Part shown: positions 28,151 through 34,542 of the stretch, in pieces
How the letters are laid out: each line of letters opens with the position of its first letter
How positions within the stretch are numbered: position 1 is the first letter of the stretch
The notes under the pieces: model-generated
Seen by the model: the letters and a program-made list of their open reading frames with translations, nothing else
What the model was told of the DNA's origin: nothing
Database searches by the model: none
Made by a program: the position numbers and the translations under genes
Source: a virus
IMG/VR virus record: IMGVR_UViG_3300017528_000567
Location: 1-64,000 of that record
Length of the DNA: 64,000 bases
Direction: 5' to 3' (one strand)

Positions 28151-28902
28151 TAGACATCCCCGTAAACGATGCAGTCCTCGCTCCAGACCAGCCCCTCACA
28201 CGTCACAGATCGGTCGGGACGGATGATGCAGATCCCGCCCTCCCCGAAGTTGTTGTTGGCTTCATGGCCGTACCGATTCGAGACCACGAGCGACGTACGG
28301 TTGTTCTTGGCGAAGTTGATCCATGCCGTTGCTGGGAAGCCGCCGTCGCCCCAGTTCGCCGAATACACAACCACGTCAGCGTCCCCCGGCTCATAGAGAT
28401 TGTCGCGGTTATCGGCCTTGTCCCGCACGTCACGGCAGATCAGCAGCCCAACTTTATAGGCCTTGCCGTCGACCACGATTCGGCGCACGGGGGGATTGCT
28501 TCGCCCCTCGCTCGCCCATAGCCAGTCATTGCCAAATAGGTTGCACTTCTGATACGACTCAAAACCGCCGTCGGGGCACATGAGAACTTGGCTGTTGAAT
28601 AGGTTGCCAGTGCCCGCCGACTTTTCGACCAAGCCCCATGCGATGTAGACATTGTGCTTGCGCGCCAGAGCTCGGAACACGCTGAAACTGCTGTGCGGAG
28701 CCTCCGACGGGTACTGCAGGATCTCGGCGTTGAGCTCCGCGTCAGCCCGGCTCATAAACGAGTAGCCAGTGGTCGCCAGTTCTGGCAGCACGACAAGCTT
28801 CGCGCCGTTTGTGGCGGCACGGACCACCAGCTCTCTCAAACGTTTGATGTTGCCGGCCCGGTCCATGAACACAGGGCAGGTCTGCACAGTCGCGACACGC
28901 AT
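28150..28902 (-). CDS. Carbon-nitrogen hydrolase (nitrilase superfamily)
   Basis: Nitrilase-fold amidohydrolase, 250 aa. The catalytic triad is readable: Glu41 (VVLPELATTGY), Lys119 (YQKCNLF) and Cys156 (GLLICRDVR), at the usual spacing. The second Glu region and the GDADVVVYSANWGDGG strand fit the family. Substrates of this family range from omega-amides to N-carbamoyl polyamine precursors and the ammonia-producing domain of NAD synthetase. With SpeD in the same genome, N-carbamoylputrescine hydrolysis is one possibility, but the sequence does not decide. No clear ribosome site; follows the HTH gene by 23 nt. Confidence 0.88.
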   Translation of the reverse strand: MRVATVQTCPVFMDRAGNIKRLRELVVRAATNGAKLVVLPELATTGYSFMSRADAELNAEILQYPSEAPHSSFSVFRALARKHNVYIAWGLVEKSAGTGNLFNSQVLMCPDGGFESYQKCNLFGNDWLWASEGRSNPPVRRIVVDGKAYKVGLLICRDVRDKADNRDNLYEPGDADVVVYSANWGDGGFPATAWINFAKNNRTSLVVSNRYGHEANNNFGEGGICIIRPDRSVTCEGLVWSEDCIVYGDV

Positions 28903-28925
28903 ATCTCAGCGCGAGCAAAGGAGGA

Positions 28926-29603
28926 TTAGCTGGCGCTAGCGAACTGCTGTGCCCAGCGCTTGATCTTGGGGCCAGCGAAGGTCTGCCCGAACCCGACCTT
29001 CTGGACCGAGCACATGATCGTGGTTGGGAACTTCACCCCTTGCCGCCCGTCCGCGAACGTGATCCGGTAGTTGCCATCCAAGAAGGAGATAAACCCACGG
29101 TTTAGGTTCGTGAGTACCGCGCCGGGATTGGCCAGATCAGAACGAAACCGAACGAAGGTCACCGTTCCGACAGACACGAGGTCCATCACCTGCAGCTTAC
29201 GGAACAGAGCCCCGCGCGTCTCTGCCGCTTGCATAACGGCATTGGCGACCTCTTTGATGTGCTCGCACCGCAGGAGCTGCACGGCGAAATAGGTGCCCAG
29301 AACGCTCGGCTCAGCGTCAACCTTCGGTGTTGGGTCTACCGCTGCTGGCTTTGCCTCGACGGGCGCCACTGGTGCTACTGGCATCGGCACAGGAGCTCGA
29401 ACCGTCTTCACCGCTGGCTTGATCTTTTCTTTGGCTTTCATGCGTGCCTTTGCTCTCTTTAGCTTTACCTGCTTCGCTGTCTCTTCTTGCCGGAGTCGCC
29501 AAACGGTCGTACGGCTAGTCCCGAACTTGTCCGCGAGCTTAGAGTCAGATGGCTCCGAGGCCAGCTTGTCGACGATCTTCTGCCGTTGCTTGTCTGTTAA
29601 CAC
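28926..29603 (-). CDS. HTH protein with Pro-rich linker, 225 aa
   Basis: Probable DNA-binding protein. Residues 1-40 are a helix-turn-helix of the Hin/homeodomain-like kind (RQKIVDKLASEPSDSKLADK, then FGTSRTTVWRLRQEE). A basic helix and an Ala/Pro/Val linker (55-100) lead to a C-terminal domain of about 115 residues with strands TVTFVRFRSDL, FISFLDGNYRITF and a Gln/Lys-rich end. GTG start with TAGGA upstream. Likely a regulator or structural DNA-binding factor; target unknown. Confidence 0.7.
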   Translation of the reverse strand: MLTDKQRQKIVDKLASEPSDSKLADKFGTSRTTVWRLRQEETAKQVKLKRAKARMKAKEKIKPAVKTVRAPVPMPVAPVAPVEAKPAAVDPTPKVDAEPSVLGTYFAVQLLRCEHIKEVANAVMQAAETRGALFRKLQVMDLVSVGTVTFVRFRSDLANPGAVLTNLNRGFISFLDGNYRITFADGRQGVKFPTTIMCSVQKVGFGQTFAGPKIKRWAQQFASAS

Positions 29604-29642
29604 AATCGATCCAATCCTAGTTGAGCGTGGTGACTGTGATCT

Positions 29643-30200
29643 CTACAAAGCTTTAACGCGCCCTAGGACCTGATCCCAGGTTCGCACACGGAAGCCCTCA
29701 CACTCTGTAAGGTGTTCTGTATTCGGCAAAGCCCACAAGAGACCAACGCCTTGAGGGTGATGCTGTTGCCACTTGATCACATTGATTGGCGAATCGTCGA
29801 CCAGCATGTCCCCAACAATCATGTGCTTGGCCCTAGTGTGAATAATCGAGTTGTGGTCGAACCCTAGCCTAGAGCTCAACCACTCCGTGCGTTCGTGGAC
29901 CCAGTGGCGGCTGTAACGAGGCGGACTCGTGACCGCTACGACCTCTGCGTGCCTACGGATGGCCTCGACGGCCTCCACTACGCCGGGGTACAGCTCGAGC
30001 GAAGCACAGCGGCCTTCTACAAAGAAATCCTCTTCAAATGCCCGGAACTGTTCTGCCGACAGCGTCAGGAACATGTCCCAATGCCTCAGCCTAGATAGTT
30101 CCAGGTCCACTCCGAACTGCTCCCGCACATACTGAATTGCGGGGGTGGCGAAATCACAGAGTACCTGGTCTACATCAACCAATACGCGTTTGGCTTTCAC
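29643..30200 (-). CDS. 5'(3')-deoxyribonucleotidase-like HAD phosphatase
   Basis: HAD-superfamily 5'-nucleotidase of the NT5C type, 185 aa. Motif I is LVDVDQVLCDF (nucleophile Asp9, Asp11), motif II AVTSPP near 93-98, and motif III/IV MLVDDSPINV. Members dephosphorylate (deoxy)nucleoside monophosphates; phage versions probably adjust nucleotide pools. GTG start 9 nt after GGTGTAG, with no Shine-Dalgarno sequence. Confidence 0.85.
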   Translation of the reverse strand: MKAKRVLVDVDQVLCDFATPAIQYVREQFGVDLELSRLRHWDMFLTLSAEQFRAFEEDFFVEGRCASLELYPGVVEAVEAIRRHAEVVAVTSPPRYSRHWVHERTEWLSSRLGFDHNSIIHTRAKHMIVGDMLVDDSPINVIKWQQHHPQGVGLLWALPNTEHLTECEGFRVRTWDQVLGRVKAL

Positions 30201-30216
30201 GCGCCGGCTCTACACC
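30201..30216 (-). promoter_or_regulatory. GGTGTAG start-proximal motif
   Basis: GGTGTAG (30216-30210), 9 nt before the GTG at 30200, immediately after the upstream stop. Confidence 0.45.
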
Positions 30217-30217
30217 G

Positions 30218-30511
30218 CTAGGTAGCCCCGTAGGATCGATCCTCAGCTGGCAAGGCAACCAGCCCCTCGGGGGTCACGAAGTACCCATGACGACAATCGT
30301 GCTCTGCCAGCTCTTGCGGCGTAGCTGGGCGCAGTATCTTGGCTAGCACGAGGTCTTCCATCAACTTCTCGACCCAATGAATCGGATAGCCCCCACACAG
30401 CCACAAAGAGATGGGTCCAACGCAATGCATCTTGGCAGGTTCCTGCCGTAGGTACTGGAGTAAGGACCGTAGAGCCCGCTCCTCGGAGGTTGCATCTCTC
30501 GAATCTGCCAA
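30218..30511 (-). CDS. Small winged-helix-like protein, 97 aa, TTG start
   Basis: Not assigned. N-terminal helix (EERALRSLLQYLRQEP), a hydrophobic Cys/Trp stretch (MHCVGPISLWLCGGYPIHWV), then EKLMEDLVLAKILRPATP and a wing-like HGYFVTPEGLVAL, which together resemble a winged helix such as the protein at 15069. Start is a TTG preceded at 7 nt by GAGG; no in-frame ATG would preserve the first helix. Lies between the AAA-linked unknown and the nucleotidase. Confidence 0.55.
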   Translation of the reverse strand: MADSRDATSEERALRSLLQYLRQEPAKMHCVGPISLWLCGGYPIHWVEKLMEDLVLAKILRPATPQELAEHDCRHGYFVTPEGLVALPAEDRSYGAT

Positions 30512-30545
30512 CGAGTGCCTCTATTGCGCCCAACCACAAGGGAAT

Positions 30546-31676
30546 TCACGGAAGAACCTCAATAGAAACGCCAGATTCCACCACGTCTGTAAAAATGACA
30601 GCACTGACGGCTTCCGGGTCAAGATGCATACACACGTCAATCGATGCATCTAGGTTCCAGCGCGCCTGGGATTCGTAGGCGTCTAGTCGGTAGTCGGATC
30701 TGAAAGTAAGGTAAACATCGCTGTTGAGAAGCACCGACGGGGCCTCCACGGTAAACAAGGACTTCGCATGTAAGCCCATCGCAACCGCATTGGGCTCGGC
30801 GATCAGTAGCCCCTCCGGCCCCAACTCACGGGTCCTCACGTGGACTTTCGCGCACTTGAGATGCGCCAAAGTCGCGATAGCCTTCGCTAGGCTTCTGGTC
30901 CACCCAGCGCGAATCCGGCCCCGGGCCGACCCGTACGAGTCATGCCGGAGATTGTTGGCGAGCCCATCCGCGACTAGCATTGAGACCTGGCTGAACAGGG
31001 TCCACTCGAGCGTCAGGCTGTGCGAGCTCGGAACCGGCTCATTCAGCCTGCACAGCCGCAATAGGCGACCGCTCGCGCCGCGATGATCACTGAGCAGCGT
31101 GGGGAGCTCGCCGCGTAGCTGCTCCGCGAGACTTGTGCGACCGCTCCGAGTTGCGATCCGAAATCTGGCGTCACCCTCTGCTTTTTGAAGCTCACTGCTG
31201 CGCGCCCGTTGCTGTAGCTTGGCGGTCAGGCTCCGATCTTCGGCTCGCCGAAAGTGGTGCTGCACAATGGCGGCTTCTACCTCTGGCTTCAGCCGCATGA
31301 GCGGGGTCGCCAGCTGGTCCGTTCCTTCACGAGCAACCGGGTCTGGTTGATAGAGAGCGTCCGGAGGGACTTGGGCAACAGCAAGCCCTGTGTCCGCGGA
31401 CACCAATAGGGTCTGCTGTTTGTCGCGGGCCTCGAACTCTTCCGCCAAGAATAACGCGGTCGCAGCCCCGATCGATGTGCCCAAGGCCCGCCGCAGCCCC
31501 TCATCTAGGGCGCTCGCCAAGCGATCAACCTCCCATCCTTGAGTAGCAGCATCATCGAACAGCTGCTGGAGCTCCGGACTTGCGTGAATCGCACGGCGAG
31601 CCAAAAGGAGGTCAGCCCTTGGCGGGGCCGTCAAGGCCTCAAGACTTTCAAGCTTCACTAGATTAGACACATGCAC
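30546..31676 (-). CDS. Hypothetical protein, 376 aa, linked to AAA+
   Basis: Not recognised. Long helical N-terminal half (LLLARRAIHASPELQQLFDD, DRLASALDEGLRRALG) and a C-terminal half rich in strands (HVRTRELGPEGLLIAEPNAV, DVYLTFRSDYRLDAYESQAR, AVIFTDVVESGVSIEVLP). There is no catalytic motif or cysteine-based site. A GTG at 31676, one base after the AAA+ stop, is taken as start; another GTG lies two codons downstream. Tight linkage suggests it works with the Ycf46-like ATPase. Confidence 0.65.
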   Translation of the reverse strand: MHVSNLVKLESLEALTAPPRADLLLARRAIHASPELQQLFDDAATQGWEVDRLASALDEGLRRALGTSIGAATALFLAEEFEARDKQQTLLVSADTGLAVAQVPPDALYQPDPVAREGTDQLATPLMRLKPEVEAAIVQHHFRRAEDRSLTAKLQQRARSSELQKAEGDARFRIATRSGRTSLAEQLRGELPTLLSDHRGASGRLLRLCRLNEPVPSSHSLTLEWTLFSQVSMLVADGLANNLRHDSYGSARGRIRAGWTRSLAKAIATLAHLKCAKVHVRTRELGPEGLLIAEPNAVAMGLHAKSLFTVEAPSVLLNSDVYLTFRSDYRLDAYESQARWNLDASIDVCMHLDPEAVSAVIFTDVVESGVSIEVLP

Positions 31677-31677
31677 C

Positions 31678-33228
31678 TCACGTGACTGAGAATTTGCGAT
31701 CATTGCCACTGGGGTCTGCTGCGAAGCGAGCTCTAATGCCGTCATCTATCTCGGGGTCGAAGCCGATCCAGTCGAGCGTCTCGTTGATCTCCGTAACCAT
31801 GGTCTTCACAATGCGCGGCTTACGGCCGAGCTCCCTAAGCAAGATGCCTTCATCCAAGCCGCGCTTCCTAGCGTCAAAGCTCGCCGTCAAAGCTGACTTG
31901 ATGGCTTGCTCGATCTCTCGACCGACCATCAGCTTGGCTTTGTCCGCCAGTGCCGCGAGGTCGAACCCCCTCGTATCTTGGCCCCGCTTAGCGAGATGAA
32001 TCTTGAGAATATCGACGCGGTCCTCGCACGATGGGAGGTCAAAAAACCACCTGTCATCGGTGCGGTTCACAAATTCAACCGGCAAGGTCTTGAGCGAGTT
32101 GGCAGTCATCGCCAAGCACACGGGAGCCTTGGTCTCCTGCAACCATGTCGACAGGATACCAATCGATCGACTCGTAGTGCCAGCGTCGGTCTGCGAAGAA
32201 GAGTGACTGCCGGCGAAACTCTTCTCGGCTTCATCCACCCAGACGATGCAAGGGGCCATAGACTCAATGATGCGAAGCGCACGATACATGTTGGCTTCCG
32301 AGCCCCCGACTTCGGCGGTCCGTAGCTTCCCCATCTCGAGCTGAATCACAGGCAGCCCCCACGCGTTGCCCAACGCCTTTATGCTCAGAGACTTGCCAGT
32401 GCCCCAGACACCAACGGCCAGAACACCCTTGGGCGGCTCAAGTCCAAAGGCTTGCCCTTCTGGGGTCCAGGTCGCTTTCGCCATCTGCACCCACTTCTTG
32501 AAGCGGGAGACTCCCCCTACTTGCTCGAACGAGTACTTGGAGGTGTCGACGTAGTGAACCAGGTCAGTCTTGCGCAGCTGCCGAAACTTGTACCGTGCGA
32601 GCTCGTCCCGGTCCCTGAGCGAGTCACGCTTGTATCCTTGGATGAGCGCTGACTGCACCTCGAAGGATGTCAGGCCTCGAAATATCCCCTCGGGATTCTC
32701 TGGCAACGGCACCTCGAGCTCGCCGCACGTATCGGAGACGACCTTGAGGATCTCATCTGCCGTGAGCCCCGTGTCATGCACCACTTCTGTGTACCGCTGT
32801 AGCTTCTCCGGGATGTAGCGGCGGCTACCAACACAAATGATGATCTTCGCCGTGCCGCTGTCGTTGTGCACTTGGTGCAAGATGTTCAGAAGCCGACGCT
32901 GCACGTGCTGATCCTGTAGCCAGCGCTCTGGGTCGGTGATCACGTAGTACTTGCGCTGTGGGCTCGCCTCGTCCTTGTAGATTGCAGTCAGCGCGTCCTG
33001 GATGTTGATGGTGTCCTTGTCGATCTTGTGTTCCTTGCGCTTCCAATCGTCGATCAGATCGAGCAGCGGGATGAGACCGAAAGCAGCGTTGTAGACGCGG
33101 ACATTAGCGACCTTGTTGTCTCGACGCAGCCCTTCCTTGAGTTGATTGAGAAACCTGTCCTCTTCATCGGTGACGACGTAAATCAACCGTGTGATGCAGT
33201 GGAGATAGAAGCTGAACTCCGGGAGCAT
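31678..33228 (-). CDS. Ycf46-like AAA+ ATPase
   Basis: AAA+ ATPase, 516 aa, closest in layout to the Ycf46/FtsH-type family. Residues 1-200 are a degenerate first domain (PEFSFYLHCITRLIYVVTDE...), where Walker residues are missing. The active module has Walker A GVWGTGKS (273-280), Walker B CIVWVDEAEKSF, sensor 1 MTANS and an Arg finger in EFVNRTDDRW. A C-terminal lid follows. Downstream of DUF2997 and DUF1257 genes, as the Ycf46 family is in other genomes. A terminator hairpin lies between DUF1257 and this ATG; GGTGTAA is 9 nt before the start. Confidence 0.85.
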   Translation of the reverse strand: MLPEFSFYLHCITRLIYVVTDEEDRFLNQLKEGLRRDNKVANVRVYNAAFGLIPLLDLIDDWKRKEHKIDKDTINIQDALTAIYKDEASPQRKYYVITDPERWLQDQHVQRRLLNILHQVHNDSGTAKIIICVGSRRYIPEKLQRYTEVVHDTGLTADEILKVVSDTCGELEVPLPENPEGIFRGLTSFEVQSALIQGYKRDSLRDRDELARYKFRQLRKTDLVHYVDTSKYSFEQVGGVSRFKKWVQMAKATWTPEGQAFGLEPPKGVLAVGVWGTGKSLSIKALGNAWGLPVIQLEMGKLRTAEVGGSEANMYRALRIIESMAPCIVWVDEAEKSFAGSHSSSQTDAGTTSRSIGILSTWLQETKAPVCLAMTANSLKTLPVEFVNRTDDRWFFDLPSCEDRVDILKIHLAKRGQDTRGFDLAALADKAKLMVGREIEQAIKSALTASFDARKRGLDEGILLRELGRKPRIVKTMVTEINETLDWIGFDPEIDDGIRARFAADPSGNDRKFSVT

Positions 33229-33244
33229 GCCGGCCAATTACACC
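33229..33244 (-). promoter_or_regulatory. GGTGTAA start-proximal motif
   Basis: GGTGTAA (33244-33238), 9 nt before the ATG at 33228, directly after a terminator. TGTAAT within it is one base from a consensus -10 box. Confidence 0.5.
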
Positions 33245-33250
33245 AGAAAC

Positions 33251-33290
33251 ACCAAAGGCCCTGCTGGGGGTCGCCAGCAGAGCCTTTGGT
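33251..33290 (-). terminator. Terminator upstream of AAA+ gene
   Basis: ACCAAAGGC-CTGCTGG pairs with CCAGCAG-GCCTTTGGT across a short loop, with one bulge per arm. On the minus strand it is followed by GTTTCT. It separates DUF1257 from the AAA+ gene. Confidence 0.6.
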
Positions 33291-33308
33291 AAATCAGCCA
33301 GCCAGAGC

Positions 33309-33635
33309 TCAGGCCATGTGCCACATGAGCACGATGTTGCCGTCTAGATCGCTCTGTCTTTCGTCGACCGTAGTGCCGTTTTTCGCGTACTCTTGGCGCA
33401 GTTGCGCCTCAGCGTAGTATTGGCGGAGCATGCCAAACTTAGCGGCTGAGTGCCCATGATCAGAGTCCCCAGAGATGATCCCAGTCTCTAGGTCGAGCCT
33501 CGCATGATGAAGCTCGCCCGACGTGATCAACAGCGTCTTACCATGCTCTTGGAAATCTAGGCCAGCCAGGTGCAGACAGTCCTTCGCAAGGTCCGCGTCC
33601 GTGATGTTGAGTTTGTTCGTGATCTTTCTCGACAT
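33309..33635 (-). CDS. DUF1257 (Ycf35-like) protein
   Basis: Small protein of the DUF1257 type, 108 aa. Pattern: start MSRKITNKLNITDADLAKDC, a strand GKTLLITSGELHHARLDL, the GDSDHGHS turn, then FGMLRQYYAEAQLRQEYAKN (the family's LkQrYa..... region) and a C-terminal DGNIVLMWHM strand. Function of the family is not known; it co-occurs with DUF2997 and Ycf46-type AAA+ proteins, exactly the neighbours here. Start at the ATG before SRKI. Confidence 0.75.
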   Translation of the reverse strand: MSRKITNKLNITDADLAKDCLHLAGLDFQEHGKTLLITSGELHHARLDLETGIISGDSDHGHSAAKFGMLRQYYAEAQLRQEYAKNGTTVDERQSDLDGNIVLMWHMA

Positions 33636-33673
33636 GAAAATACCTCTTCTTCTTGGTTCCGGTGTTCTTGGGC

Positions 33674-33850
33674 TCAAGCGTCGGAGGTAGTCTCGATGGT
33701 CGTGTCGCAGTCCGGGCCTGTGACTTCCTCTCCGGTCGTCTGACCGAGACGCTCTGTCAACTTGTAGACTTCCTTGCAGTCACTGCCCTCGCGGTCGAGG
33801 ACCTCTGTGACTATCGTGCCGTCTCTCATAATAGTGGTCTTACCCTTCAT
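33674..33850 (-). CDS. DUF2997-like small protein, 58 aa
   Basis: A 58-residue frame with the DUF2997 pattern: a strand IMRDGTIVTEVLDREGSDCK (Gly-x-x-Cys turn), then VYKLTERLGQTTGEEVTG and an acidic Thr-rich tail. Family members are short and always sit beside DUF1257 genes, which is strong contextual support. Start ATG follows AAGGAAGCGCCTC. A GGTGTAG motif lies further upstream (33894-33900). Function unknown. Confidence 0.75.
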   Translation of the reverse strand: MKGKTTIMRDGTIVTEVLDREGSDCKEVYKLTERLGQTTGEEVTGPDCDTTIETTSDA

Positions 33851-33906
33851 GAGGCGCTTCCTTAGGTGATGGATCTGGTGCGGACGGCATCAGCTACACC
33901 AACGGC

Positions 33907-34542
33907 TCACGCGCCTATCCTCACTTTCGCTCCGGTCTTCACGATCAGAGCATCTGGCGGTGCCTCAACTGGCGGCGATGCGGGCCACTCTGACGGTGTG
34001 GGCTTCTGTCTATTCCCAATCATCTGACCGGGTTTCGCTGGCGTATTCGTAAACGCCAGGTCGGGTCTCGCGGGAGCCGTGGGAGTCTTGGGCTCCGTGG
34101 GCAATGGGGTCGCCTCAGCCACAGGCGGCGGCTCCACGGTAGGAGCTGGCTCAGGCTCGGGCTCGGGGGTTACTATCGGTTCAGGAGTGACCGGCGCCTT
34201 GGCAACAGGTGCTGGTGAGGGGACAGTGACTCTCGTGACTTCCAGGTCTCTCGGGTCAACCCAGTTCGCCGGCTGTGCCGGTCGCGCGGGGTCGATCAAC
34301 AGAAACTTCTGACCAGCGATTGACCCAAATCGCTCATCGTTGGGAAGCATTCTAGGCACTTCAGAGAACAGCCTCTCGTACCAGTTAGAAACCCTGTCCT
34401 CGAACTTTGAGTCGCCGAAACGGCTGCGGCTGCAATCAGGGTTGACGCAACGCACGCAACACTCCGCTGTGAACACATCCAGTGGAGCTCGCGGCTCTAT
34501 GTTGCACTCCGCATACAGGTCAACTCGCTTCTTGGGCGCCAT
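33907..34542 (-). CDS. Pro-rich hypothetical protein, 211 aa
   Basis: Not recognised. Residues 1-95 form a domain with a cysteine group CCVRCVNPDC (28-37) plus Cys14, plausibly a zinc finger, and RFGDSKFEDRVSNWYERLFS. From about residue 96 it is low-complexity Pro/Glu/Thr/Ala (TPEPIVTPEPEPEPAPT) and probably disordered, ending basic. It overlaps the 3' end of the polymerase gene by 23 nt, so it is translated with it and may bind the replication machinery. Confidence 0.65.
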   Translation of the reverse strand: MAPKKRVDLYAECNIEPRAPLDVFTAECCVRCVNPDCSRSRFGDSKFEDRVSNWYERLFSEVPRMLPNDERFGSIAGQKFLLIDPARPAQPANWVDPRDLEVTRVTVPSPAPVAKAPVTPEPIVTPEPEPEPAPTVEPPPVAEATPLPTEPKTPTAPARPDLAFTNTPAKPGQMIGNRQKPTPSEWPASPPVEAPPDALIVKTGAKVRIGA

